The notes beneath the pieces were generated by a model, which was not told the DNA's origin, did no database searches, and saw only the letters and a list, made by a program, of their open reading frames with translations. The translations under genes and the position numbers were made by a program. Below, piece by piece: positions 8,765-17,071 of a DNA stretch of 64,000 bases. How positions within the stretch are numbered: position 1 is the stretch's first letter; every line of letters begins with the position of its first letter. Source of the stretch: an uncultured Dehalococcoidia bacterium (lineage in GTDB: Bacteria > Chloroflexota > Dehalococcoidia > Lucifugimonadales > UBA3495); the NCBI GenBank assembly GCA_951812535.1, contig CATOSK010000004.1, positions 363,074-427,073 on the forward strand, in the 5' to 3' direction.

Positions 8765-8983
8765 TTGTTCCAAACTCCGTTAGACCAAGAGATGCTTGAC
8801 GATCACTGTAAAGGTGCCCAGGGCCGGTTTGTTTGCGAGCCTGGAGAGGTCGCTAAACCTGCTGCGAATCCCGAAGACCCCTCGAACTATTATCGGGTGC
8901 CGCGTCCTCGGACTCTGTGGAGAAATGAGCACGGTGAACCGTTGCCCGAGGACGGCGGGCAGAAACGCCGCGGGCAGAGATGA
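8765..8983 (+). CDS. Small hypothetical protein
   Basis: A 72-codon frame from TTG 8765 to TGA 8981-8983; an internal ATG at 8792 is an alternative start. The C-terminus (NYYRVPRPRTLWRNEHGEPL) looks protein-like. The first five codons (FQTP) resemble the start of the alpha-CTD gene at 832. No family is recognised and start evidence is weak. Confidence 0.35.
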   Translation: MFQTPLDQEMLDDHCKGAQGRFVCEPGEVAKPAANPEDPSNYYRVPRPRTLWRNEHGEPLPEDGGQKRRGQR

Positions 8984-9049
8984 TTCGCACAACCGATTCT
9001 GGGAGGTGACCCTGGTACGGACCACAGCCCTTATATTCAGGGGGACAAG

Positions 9050-9217
9050 ATGACTGAAATGGAAATGGTCAAGGAGCTCCGGCGCGTGGTCGCCTCGGTC
9101 GCCGGTCAGGCCGCCGGCAACCTGGAGAAGGTGAAGGAAGGGATCCGCCAGGATCTCGTCGACACGGTCAATGAGAAGTTTGGTCTGGGAACCTGGATCC
9201 CCACCGGCGGAAGTTAG
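9050..9217 (+). CDS. 55-residue small protein, paralog 2
   Basis: ATG at 9050 preceded by GGGGGACA, TAG at 9215-9217. The sequence MTEMEMVKELRRVVASVAGQ and the ending FGLGTWIPTGGS match paralog 1 (7961-8128) position for position, at identical length. Predicted to be an amphipathic helical protein. The duplication with a lipoprotein between the copies suggests local duplication of a small cassette. Confidence 0.75.
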   Translation: MTEMEMVKELRRVVASVAGQAAGNLEKVKEGIRQDLVDTVNEKFGLGTWIPTGGS

Positions 9218-9321
9218 GTGCATAGATTGGTATACGGCGCGGGAAAACCTTATCACCGTAAGGTTCGCCGTGCTTGAGCGAACGGAGAGTTGGGCGGACG
9301 GCCCACCGCCAGAGAGAATGA

Positions 9322-9528
9322 ATGAACAGAGAGTTGCCTGAGGACATGAGTTCGGAAGAGCGGGAGCGGATTACGGGTCAATACATCTCGATCGAAGCCA
9401 TCGCCAAGGCGCTGAGGGAGCCGCGGAACATGCCGGCACAGTATTACCTCGACAGGATCGAGGGCCCGCGCAGGACCGTCTCCCGGCAACGGGATGAATG
9501 TTTCTTCCTCGCACAAGGGCGGATATGA
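9322..9528 (+). CDS. Small helical hypothetical protein
   Basis: 68 residues from the ATG at 9322 (purine-rich AGAGAG upstream). It is charged and helical, with SSEERERITGQYISIEAIAK in the middle. It ends 19 bp before the start of the TIR-like gene and could be its small partner. No family is recognised. Confidence 0.45.
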   Translation: MNRELPEDMSSEERERITGQYISIEAIAKALREPRNMPAQYYLDRIEGPRRTVSRQRDECFFLAQGRI

Positions 9529-9547
9529 CAAGGTAAGGGGAGCAAGG

Positions 9548-10585
9548 ATGAATTACGCAGACCTGTTTGGAGAGGAATGTCTTATTTGGCCGGGGTATGC
9601 AGCGAAGGTCTACAAAGAGGTGGACGGGCGAAACGGATACTTTGTTGAACATTCTTCCAGAGCCGGTGGAAGTTATTCCTTGGCAAGGGAGGCCAAGGAT
9701 TTGCTTGACGGATTGGATGCGCACGCCAAGGAGAAGATTACAACTCGGCTCGTTGACCAGCGAAGCCTGGGGAACGCTATTCCCAGAGTAACGGGTACCC
9801 TTATTGAAGAAGCCAAATCCGCCCGCGAGCTTACGGCCGACGAAAGGGCGAAACGACTTCTCGGTTTCTTGGCGCAACAAACGACGAACCTTGGAAGTGA
9901 AGTATGGGTCGCCATAATGGAGCCGTGGTACGACGATACATCTCTCGCAACAGAGTCCGATGTCGCCTGCCATGCGATGGCGATATCAGAGTCCGCTTTG
10001 TTCCAAGAGCTAGAGTATCTTTTGGAATATCTGGGATCGGCTGGGTGGATTGAATTGAGGAAATCGGGGGCTGGCACCGTCGGTTGCATCGTCACGGTGG
10101 ACGGATATCGGCAGATTGCGGAACAAGAGGTCAACCCAAGTTCCGATCGAGTCTTCGTTGCCATGTGGTTCGACGACAGCATGGTGGACGCGCGCGAAAA
10201 TGGCATTAAGCCAGCCATACTGAATACTGGTTACACTCCCCGTCTCATCAACGAAAAGCCAGATGTGGATAAAATTGATGATGAGATAATCGGCGAAATT
10301 CGCCGTTCCCGGTTTCTCGTTGCGGACTTCACTCACGGCGACAAAGGAGCAAGAGGCGGAGTCTATTACGAGGCCGGATTCGCATTGGGCTTAGGCTTAA
10401 CTGTGATTAGGTCGTGCCGGAAGGATGTGATAGACCGCAACGAGCTCCATTTTGATGTAAGGCAACATCACCATATCGTCTGGGAAACGCCTGATGAACT
10501 TCGCATTGGGTTGGAGGCGAGAATTCTGGCGCTAGTTGGCGAAGGTCCCAACCGTGAGAACATTCCACCGAGTGACGGTTTCTAA
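9548..10585 (+). CDS. TIR / nucleoside-deoxyribosyltransferase-like putative defence effector
   Basis: 345 residues. The start at 9548 has AAGGGGAGCAAGG upstream. The C-terminal domain (about residues 200-335) reads RVFVAMWFDDSM, then GIKPAILNTGYTPRLI, DEIIGEIRRSRFLVADFT and YYEAGFALGLG. This is the Rossmann-like layout of nucleoside 2-deoxyribosyltransferase/TIR-like domains, with the glutamate of YYEAG in the catalytic position. A winged-helix-like segment (about 150-195) and an unrecognised N-terminal domain precede it. Related domains cleave NAD or nucleotides in antiviral systems. The defence role here is inferred from fold and accessory context. Confidence 0.65.
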   Translation: MNYADLFGEECLIWPGYAAKVYKEVDGRNGYFVEHSSRAGGSYSLAREAKDLLDGLDAHAKEKITTRLVDQRSLGNAIPRVTGTLIEEAKSARELTADERAKRLLGFLAQQTTNLGSEVWVAIMEPWYDDTSLATESDVACHAMAISESALFQELEYLLEYLGSAGWIELRKSGAGTVGCIVTVDGYRQIAEQEVNPSSDRVFVAMWFDDSMVDARENGIKPAILNTGYTPRLINEKPDVDKIDDEIIGEIRRSRFLVADFTHGDKGARGGVYYEAGFALGLGLTVIRSCRKDVIDRNELHFDVRQHHHIVWETPDELRIGLEARILALVGEGPNRENIPPSDGF

Positions 10586-10660
10586 GGCGTGTGGACATAC
10601 AGCCCATACACAGTCAGCGGTGCCGTTTCCTGATGTTGGCTATGTGAATGTCCACACGCC
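10586..10660. repeat. 13-bp perfect inverted repeat after the TIR-like gene
   Basis: GGCGTGTGGACAT at 10586-10598 is exactly complementary to ATGTCCACACGCC at 10648-10660, with 49 bp between. It starts at the first base after the stop codon. It could be a long-arm terminator, an operator, or the scar of a small mobile element. Confidence 0.7.
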
Positions 10661-10664
10661 CTAA

Positions 10665-10689
10665 GCGGATAAACCGGGGGTTTATCCGC
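10665..10689. terminator. Bidirectional hairpin terminator
   Basis: GCGGATAAACC (10665-10675) and GGTTTATCCGC (10679-10689) form a perfect 11-bp stem with a GGG loop. It lies between two converging genes (ends at 10585 and 10748). A run of T is missing, so factor-independent termination is not certain. Confidence 0.6.
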
Positions 10690-10747
10690 ACCATTGGGGG
10701 GTGTCATTTGCCCGTTGCGGCGGTTGCGAGTAAAACGTTGAGCATGG

Positions 10748-11590
10748 TCACACGGCCCTCTCCAGACCCACCCGCCGCAGCGTGAATGCGTCCCCGGCCA
10801 TAATCTCCGAAATCCTCGGCGGCAGGCCGCGAAAATCATCGGTGGCCGCCGAGATCAACCTCCCGGTCAGCGGCCCGCTTTCGTCTGAGGCCAGCCACAC
10901 CGCCAACTCCGCGCACTCGTCCATGGACGCGCCGCCGCCCGACGTCACCCGCAGCCCGAGCTGGTGGATGAAGTCCGCGCCCGCTTGGGCGGCTTCCTGG
11001 GTCATCCTGTCCCACATACCTGTATGAACCGAGCCCGGCCCGAGGGCATTCACCATAATTCCCCTGCCCTCCAGTTCCTGGGCCAACACTTCGGTGAGCC
11101 GTACCACCGCCGCTTTGCTGGAACAATAGGCCGACATGTTGCTCCACGCATTGGCCGCCCCCGCGCCCGACAGGTTGATGATCTTTCCTCCTGACTGTCC
11201 CAGCATTGCGGGGATAACAGCTCGACATACCAGGAAGGTGCCGGTGAGGTTTACGTTGATGGTGTTCACCCAATCGGCGACGTCGTTGCCCTGCAACCGG
11301 CCGATGGGGCCGGAGTTGCCGGCGTTGTTGACCAGCACGTCGATACGCCCGAATCGCTCCACCACTCCATGGGCCAACCGTTCCGTGTCTTTCTGGCTGG
11401 TGACGTCGGTGGGGACGGCAATCGCTTCAGCGCCCAGCTCCGACACGGCGCTGATAGCCTCCTGCAGCTCGGGTTCGCTGCGCGCGGCCAGGGCCAGCTT
11501 TGCCCCTTCGCGAGCATAGGCCAGGGCGATGGCCCGCCCAATGCCCCGCCCCGCGCCCGTGATGACCGCTACCTGACCATCCAATTTCAT
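10748..11590 (-). CDS. SDR-family oxidoreductase
   Basis: 280 residues, the classical short-chain dehydrogenase size. The cofactor motif TGAGRGIG is at about residues 12-19, NNAG at about 91, a catalytic Ser in INLSGAG, and YCSSK (YxxxK) at about 155. The NAD(P)-binding Asp or Arg preference is unclear. The substrate is not predictable. The ATG at 11590 has GAGGAGG upstream, a strong site. The extra C-terminal tail (about residues 240-280) is atypical but within family variation. Confidence 0.92.
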   Translation of the reverse strand: MKLDGQVAVITGAGRGIGRAIALAYAREGAKLALAARSEPELQEAISAVSELGAEAIAVPTDVTSQKDTERLAHGVVERFGRIDVLVNNAGNSGPIGRLQGNDVADWVNTINVNLTGTFLVCRAVIPAMLGQSGGKIINLSGAGAANAWSNMSAYCSSKAAVVRLTEVLAQELEGRGIMVNALGPGSVHTGMWDRMTQEAAQAGADFIHQLGLRVTSGGGASMDECAELAVWLASDESGPLTGRLISAATDDFRGLPPRISEIMAGDAFTLRRVGLERAV

Positions 11591-11692
11591 TGCGTAACCT
11601 CCTCATCGCATCTTCGTGGTATCTTCGTTTTGGAGGGCGCAGTCTTCCTCCAAGGACCCGGAGCGCGGGAGACCGCCGTCCACCGGGTCTCA

Positions 11693-12861
11693 TCAGGCCG
11701 TGCTAAAGCGAGGGTCGGTGCGCTCCTCCAGCACATCGAGAATGGCCTCCGCGCAATACACCCGGTTCCGCCGGCCCTCCCCGACCTGGGCGACGACCCC
11801 CGCCGCCGCCAGACGGTCAATGGCCCGCTGGGCCGTGGTGAAGGCCACCGACAGCCGGTCGGCCACGCCTCCCACCGTCCAGAAGGGGTTCTCGGCAAAG
11901 AGGTCCAGCGCCCTTTCCGGAACCGGGGACTGGCCCCGGGGCAGACCCTGCTTCCACTGGGAGAGCAGGTCGTCGATACGCTGAATCCGGTCCACGGCGT
12001 CTTCGGACTGGAGAACGACCCCTCTCAGGAAATAGGTCAGCCACTCCTCCCATTCTCCCCGCTCCGTCACTCCGAGGAGGCGCGCGTAGTACTCCTCCCG
12101 CGTGGCCTCGAAGTAGGCGCTCAGATAGAGCAGGGGAGAGGGAAGGACGCCCCGGTTGACCAGCAGCAGCGTGATCAGCAGGCGTCCCACCCGGCCGTTC
12201 CCGTCGAGAAAGGGATGGACCGCCTCGAACTGGGAATGGACCAGGGCGGCATGCAACAGCGGCGGCAGGGCATCATCATGCAGGAACCGTTCCCAGTGAC
12301 CCAGGCACGCCATGAGGTCCGAGGGCGGCGGCGGTACATAGGTGGCGTTGTCCAGCGTGCAACCGGGTGGACCGATCCAATTCTGGGTGCGCCGTAACTC
12401 CCCGGGGGTGGCCACGTCTCCCCGGACCCCCGCATGAGGCGTTCGTGCATCTCGCGCACCAGGCGGAGCGACAGGGGCAGGGTGTCCAGGCGTTCCAGCC
12501 CGTACTCCAGGGCGGTCACGTAGTTGCCCACCTCCCGCAGGTCGGCGGGGCTCCGGTCCACGGCCGCGCCAGCCTCGGCGGCCAGCAGCTCGCCCAGGGT
12601 CGCCTGGGTGCCCTCGATGCGGCTGGACAGAACGGCCTCCTTGCGGATGAAGGGCCGCATCAGGAGGTGGGGATTGGGCAGCCGCCGTCCCTCGCCGGCC
12701 AGCCTGCCGACCGCCCGGTCGGCGGAAGAAAGGTTGACGGTTAGGTCCTGGTCCCAAACCAGGGGCGGTGTAAGGGGGGCCGATACAAAGGCCAGATAAC
12801 CGCCCGGGCAGTTCACCATGTGACCGTGGGGCTGGCGATTCGGTCCGGATGGAGATGCCAC
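11693..12861 (-). pseudogene. Fic-family AMP-transferase, frameshifted
   Basis: Two overlapping minus-strand frames together make a normal class-II Fic protein. The N-terminal frame (from GTG 12861, or ATG 12903) carries the inhibitory motif SSRIEGT and runs to LVREMHERLMRG. The C-terminal frame carries RRTQNWIGPPG, the catalytic HPFLDGNGRVGR motif and a winged-helix-like tail. The break is at a run of five C (12427-12431); one extra base restores the frame. Fic enzymes AMPylate target proteins using ATP. This is either a decayed gene, a phase-variable one or an assembly error. Confidence 0.85.
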
Positions 12862-13431
12862 GTTGTTCCTTATTAGCGGGGATGAGAATAGCCGAGGCTC
12901 CAATTATCGGTTTATGCTATCTTCAAAAACAAGCCCGGACTGTCGTATCTTCGGGGGAGCCAGGGATACGGGCATTCTGAGAATCTGCCACCGCATGACC
13001 CTGGCGAAGCCCCGGCGGTGTTCCCCCGACGGGACCTGCAGGCCTTGCCCCGCTGTGGAGACCATCATGTGCAGATTTTGGGAAAGCGGTATTTCCACAA
13101 TCCGCCCGTTTCCCTGGCAGCCCGCGCTGTTGCCGCCGGTGCAAATCAGAGCGAGACCGGCGAAGCCTGGTTGACGCGCCCTCCGCCCGAAGCAACCGCC
13201 GCAGGACCGGATTGACCTGCCCCGGGGATGGTGCTAACGTATTCAGGTGAGCCGCACCATGAGACTCCGCACACCTGAAATGTCCACATCCCTCGGATTC
13301 CCCTGCCCTGCGCAGCGGAACGAGTTTTCGTTTGGATGACCCAGGGACCCTTCCCCCATACGGCGCCAACTAAGGCGGGAAGCTCCATCAGGGGTTTCCC
13401 GCCTAACTTTTTCTCGAGACGGGTACACGCC
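12862..13431. other. Intergenic, no gene supported
   Basis: 570 bp separate the divergent Fic and Ro60 genes. Several short frames cross it but none carries a ribosome site with a plausible product. Promoters for both flanking genes should lie here; I could not pick out a convincing pair of hexamers. I searched it for the Y-RNA motif seen downstream of the Ro60 gene and found no clear copy. Confidence 0.4.
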
Positions 13432-15042
13432 ATGACCTATTTGACCCGAGTCATCACCGGACCAATCCCCCAGTCCGAACCGCTGGACGAGCGCCAGGCG
13501 CCGAACAGCGCCGGCGGCCACTCCTACCCGGTCAGCGACTGGACCCGCCTGGACCGCTTCCTCATCCTGGGCTCCGAGGGAGGCAGCTACTATGCCTCCG
13601 AACGGAAGCTGACCCTGGAGAACGCGGAGGCCGTACGGCGCTGCGCCCGGGAGGACGGGGAGAGGGCGGTGGAGCGCATCGTGGAGATCGCGGCCACCGG
13701 GCGTCCCCCCAGGGTCGGCCCGCCCATCTTCGCCCTGGCGGTCTGCGCTGCAAGCGGGAACGAGGAGACCAGGAAGCTGGCCCGCTCGAGGCTGCCCGTG
13801 GTGGCACGTACCGCCACCCATCTGATGCAGTTCGTCGGGTTCAGCACCCTCATGCGGGGCTGGGGACGGGGACTCCGGTCCGCCGTGCGGGACTGGTACC
13901 TGGGAAAGGACCCGGAGGAGGTGGCCTACCAGGTGGTGAAGTACCGCCAGCGGGAGGGCTGGACCCACCGGGACCTGCTCCGGAAGTGCCACGCCCTGGT
14001 GGAGCAGGACAATGCCGAGCTCCGGGAGATATTCCAGTGGGTCACCCACGGGGACCTGCCGACAGAGTCCGATGCCACCCGGCTGATCCTGGCCTTCGAG
14101 CAGGCTAGGAAGGCTGACACCGGTGAGCTGGCGGAACTCATCCGGAAGAACCGGATGAGCTGGGAGATGGTGCCGCCGGAGAAGATGGGTGAGGCTGCCG
14201 TGTGGGAGGCCCTGGCGGAGGACATGCCGCTGGTCGCCACGCTGCGGAACCTGGGCAACCTGACCCGCCACGGGATAATCGCACCGATGCGGTCCCAGCG
14301 GCAGGTGGAGACCATCGGGCGCATCGGCCAGCCGGGAGCGCCCCAGGTCCACCCCATCAGCGTGATCCAGGCCCTCCTGACCTACCGGTCAGGGAGGGGG
14401 CGACGCGGACAGAACACCTGGGAGCCGGTCGCCCAGGTGGTGGACGCCCTGGACGAAGCCTTCGAGCGGTCCTTCCAGGCGGCCCCCCGGACGGGGAAGC
14501 GGCTCTACCTGGGCATCGACGTCTCCGGTTCCATGAGCCGGGGATCAGTCGCCGGAGTCGAGGGACTGACGCCCCGGATGGCGGCCACCGTCATGGCGAT
14601 GGCCGTCGCCCGGAGGGAGCCGAACCACCACCTGGCCGCCTTCGCGGACGGGATGGCACCCCTCGATATCACCGCCAGGGACCGGCTACTCGAGGCGATG
14701 AGGAAGACCGCTGGCTTCCCACTCCGGCGGACCGACTGCGCCCAGCCCATGCTGGACGCCATGAAGCGGAACATGCCCGTCGACTGCTTCATCGTCCTGA
14801 CGGACTCGGAGACCTGGTACGGGGACATCCACCCGATGGAGGCGCTTCGGCAATACCGGAGTCAGACGGGCATCCCGGCAAAGCTGGTGGTGGTCGGGAT
14901 GGTGTCCAACGGGTTCAGCATCGCCGACCCGGAGGATGCCGGCACGATGGACGTGGTGGGGTTCGACTCCGCCGCACCCCGGCTCATCGCCGGGTTTGTC
15001 TCCGACGGCGAACCGGAGGCGGATCTCCAGGAGGAGGGATAG
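13432..15042 (+). CDS. Ro60/Rsr-type TROVE-vWA RNA-binding protein
   Basis: 536 residues, the usual Ro60 size. The TROVE (HEAT-like ring) domain spans about residues 15-330 and the von Willebrand A domain about 355-525. The vWA part has a complete MIDAS start, GIDVSGSMS (DxSxS), and the later TDSETW. Ro60 proteins bind misfolded small RNAs through the ring and Y RNAs on its outer surface. In bacteria such as Deinococcus the partner Rsr works with PNPase. The start at 13432 is preferred because it removes an implausible upstream extension. Four Y-RNA-like structures begin nine bases after the stop. Confidence 0.93.
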   Translation: MTYLTRVITGPIPQSEPLDERQAPNSAGGHSYPVSDWTRLDRFLILGSEGGSYYASERKLTLENAEAVRRCAREDGERAVERIVEIAATGRPPRVGPPIFALAVCAASGNEETRKLARSRLPVVARTATHLMQFVGFSTLMRGWGRGLRSAVRDWYLGKDPEEVAYQVVKYRQREGWTHRDLLRKCHALVEQDNAELREIFQWVTHGDLPTESDATRLILAFEQARKADTGELAELIRKNRMSWEMVPPEKMGEAAVWEALAEDMPLVATLRNLGNLTRHGIIAPMRSQRQVETIGRIGQPGAPQVHPISVIQALLTYRSGRGRRGQNTWEPVAQVVDALDEAFERSFQAAPRTGKRLYLGIDVSGSMSRGSVAGVEGLTPRMAATVMAMAVARREPNHHLAAFADGMAPLDITARDRLLEAMRKTAGFPLRRTDCAQPMLDAMKRNMPVDCFIVLTDSETWYGDIHPMEALRQYRSQTGIPAKLVVVGMVSNGFSIADPEDAGTMDVVGFDSAAPRLIAGFVSDGEPEADLQEEG

Positions 15043-15050
15043 AGACGATT

Positions 15051-15118
15051 CCCCACGGGTCGAAGTCCACGGGTTATCTTTGTACGGTGCATCCCGCGGG
15101 CACTCTCACATCCGGGGG
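15051..15118 (+). ncRNA. Y-RNA-like structure 1
   Basis: It contains the conserved 5' block GGGTCGAAG (15057-15065), then CACGGGTTATC, and the 3' block ACATCCG (about 15108-15114). The ends pair as CCCC-A-CGG (15051-15058) with CCG-GGGG (15112-15118), leaving one bulged A. The motif matches the Ro-binding strand of Y RNAs (GGUCCGAAG...GUGGGUUAU in vertebrates). This is the weakest stem of the four units. Confidence 0.55.
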
Positions 15119-15134
15119 CGGATAACTGAAGATC

Positions 15135-15261
15135 CCATGCGGACCGAAGCGAGTGGGTTGCTTCTCCAACAGCGGCCAGGAGCCGCTGAATGCGGGGGGC
15201 GACGAAGGACCGCCCCCTCCCCGGGGAGGGGGCGGTCCATGAGCACAGCACATCCGCATGG
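15135..15261 (+). ncRNA. Y-RNA-like structure 2 with internal 32-bp palindrome
   Basis: The outer stem CCATGCGGA (15135-15143) pairs perfectly with TCCGCATGG (15253-15261). The Ro-type block CGGACCGAAG follows, then GTGGGTT. Inner pairs GTG/CAC (15153-15155 with 15249-15251) and TGCT/AGCA (15159-15162 with 15242-15245) continue the helix. The loop holds a hairpin (15170-15176 with 15182-15188) and a perfect 16-bp-arm palindrome (15207-15238). The order of parts matches units 3 and 4. Confidence 0.65.
15207..15238. repeat. Perfect 32-bp GC palindrome
   Basis: GGACCGCCCCCTCCCC (15207-15222) is followed directly by its exact complement (15223-15238). As RNA it forms a very stable stem in the apical part of Y-RNA-like unit 2, or it could stop transcription. 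No T tract follows. Confidence 0.8.
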
Positions 15262-15280
15262 AGGAGAAGAGATCGGAACA

Positions 15281-15382
15281 CCCGGGACGGGTCGAAGCTG
15301 GTGGGTTACTGTGGTTTGGCGAGTTCGAATCTCGTACGCCCCACGGGGCGTTTTTCCATTGGCGTCCCACATCCGTCCCGGG
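15281..15382 (+). ncRNA. Y RNA with tRNA-like module (unit 3)
   Basis: The lower stem is a perfect 10 bp: CCCGGGACGG (15281-15290) with CCGTCCCGGG (15373-15382). The Ro block CGGGTCGAAG and GTGGGTTAC follow; GTGGG (15301-15305) pairs with CCCAC (15366-15370). The apical part has a T-arm: stem GCGAG/CTCGT (15319-15323, 15331-15335) around a 7-base loop TTCGAAT. With no gap comes ACGCCCC (15336-15342), pairing with GGGGCGT (15345-15351) like a closed acceptor stem. This is the plan of bacterial YrlA RNAs: a Ro-binding stem plus a tRNA-like domain. Confidence 0.8.
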
Positions 15383-15400
15383 CTGGAAACCGGAAGCAGG

Positions 15401-15467
15401 ACCCGGGCGGGTCGATGACGTTGGGTTATTGGGAATGGCCCATCGTCGCCAACCCATCCGCCCGGGT
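15401..15467 (+). ncRNA. Y-RNA-like structure 4 (minimal)
   Basis: The lower stem ACCCGGGCGG (15401-15410) is exactly complementary to CCGCCCGGGT (15458-15467). The block CGGGTCGATG follows, then an upper stem TGGGTT (15422-15427) with AACCCA (15451-15456). A short hairpin TGGG/CCCA (15430-15433, 15439-15442) caps it. At 67 nt with no tRNA-like domain it is the shortest unit. A further hairpin, GTCCCAT/ATGGGAC (15478-15493), lies just downstream and may end the transcript. Confidence 0.75.
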
Positions 15468-15735
15468 TTCCTGACAGGTCCCATTCATGGGACGGACTCG
15501 CTGAGCGGATGGGCAGACTGGCCAACCAGGTGACGGACCTCGTTCACCGAAAGCAGGGCATCCCGGACGTGGACCTCTCCTCGGAGAGACCCTGGGCATG
15601 ATGCAGCTGGGACAATCCGGCAACCAGTTAACTCCTCGCTTCTCAGTCGGCCGTTCCCAGCATGATAAACGCTCCCGACATGTACCCTCGGATTAGTTGC
15701 GGAAATCCGGGTGTTCCGCAACTGACCGGTCCCGC
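15468..15735. other. Spacer between Y-RNA array and IS21; short orphan frames
   Basis: It contains the hairpin at 15478-15493 and a 30-codon frame (15509-15601, MGRLANQVTDLVHRKQ...) of coding-like character with no recognised family. Another frame from about 15662 runs up to the IS21 end and stays open if the element is removed, continuing to a TAG at 18289. That would make an 80-90 codon ORF interrupted by the insertion, with weak support. Confidence 0.3.
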
Positions 15736-15848
15736 TGTTAGCGCCGATGTAAAAATGAGCGAAATCGCCGGAATGGTATTGACCCACCGCACGGCGAGGG
15801 CATCATTCACGAATACTTCGTGGAGGTGCTCGACACACTTTTCTGAAG

Positions 15849-17071
15849 GTGGGACAAGTGAAAGAGATCTACGAGAAGAAAGGGGCGGGCCGGTCCATAC
15901 GGGGGATCGCCGAGGACCTGGGGATTGCCAGGAACACGGTTCGCCGGTACCTGAACTCCCCGGAAGCCATGAGGGCGAAGCCGAGGCGACCGCGGAGTTC
16001 CAAGCTGGACCCCTACGTCGGGTACGTCGATCAGCGCCTCGAGGATGGGTTGGAGAACTGCGTGGTGCTGCACCGGGAGCTGAGGAACCTGGGATACGAC
16101 GGCGGCTATTCCATCCTGAAGGCCTACGTGTCACCCAGGCGGCGACGCCGGCAGCCTGATGCCACAGTGCGATTCGAGACGGCGCCCGGGGAACAGGCCC
16201 AGGTCGACTGGGGCTCGCTGGCCTACCTGGGAGAAGATGGGAAGAAGCGCCGCATCTGGGTGTTCGTGATGACCATGGGTTGCTCCCGGGCCTGCTACGT
16301 GGAACTGGTGCGCCGGGCGGACACCGCCGCCTTCATCCAGTGCCACGTCAACGCCTTCGAGTACCTGGGCGGCGTTCCCCAGCGCTGCCTCTACGACAAC
16401 GCCAAGGTGATCACCCTGGGCCGGGATGAGGAGAAGCGGCCCATCTGGAACCAGCGGATGCTGGACTTCGCCCTGCGGGTGGGCTTTGAGGCCAGGCTGT
16501 GCCAGCCCTACCGGGCCCAGACCAAGGGCAAGGTCGAGAGCGGGGTGAAGTACGTCCGGCGCAACATGTGGCCCAGCCTGCGCTTCACCGACGACGCGGA
16601 CCTGAACCGGCAGTCCCTGGAGTGGTGCGACGTGGTGGCCAACCGGCGGATCCACGGCACCACCCATCGGGTACCTGGGGAGATGCTGGCCGAGGAGCTG
16701 ACTCACCTGGGCAAGCTTCCGGGCCGCGCCACCCTGGCACCCTATCTCAGGGAGGACCGGAAGGTGGCCCGGGACGGCTTCGTCAGCTGGGAAGGCTCCC
16801 GCTACGGTGTCCACTGGAAATGGGTGGGAAAGACGGTTCAGGTGGGACAGCGGCGGGGCACGGTGGAGATCTGGGCCGGCGAGGAGCGCATCGCGGTCCA
16901 TCCCCGGTCCCAGCAACTTGGTCAGCCCTTCACCCTGCCCGGGCAGTGGGAGGGCCTGCCCCGGGGAGACAACCGGCCTCGGCGGGAAGCGGTGGCCGTA
17001 CAGATACCGATGGGTGAGGTGGAGCGGCGCTCCCTGGATGTGTACGAGCTGGCCACCCTGGGAGGTGCCCG

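Noticed and set aside
11369-12397. A 342-codon plus-strand open frame
   Set aside because: It is opposite the SDR and Fic genes and has low-complexity composition.
13243-14352. A 369-codon minus-strand open frame
   Set aside because: It lies wholly opposite the Ro60 gene, whose domains are unmistakable.
15319-15351. A standard tRNA gene because of the GTTCGAATC box
   Set aside because: No acceptor 5' strand, D-arm and anticodon arm lie upstream in the normal order. The pieces fit a permuted tRNA-like module inside a Ro-binding stem instead.
15336-15355. Plain rho-independent terminator (ACGCCCC-AC-GGGGCGT then T5)
   Set aside because: Not excluded, but the perfect 10-bp stem that encloses it (15281-15290 with 15373-15382) and the matching plan of the neighbouring units favour a longer RNA.
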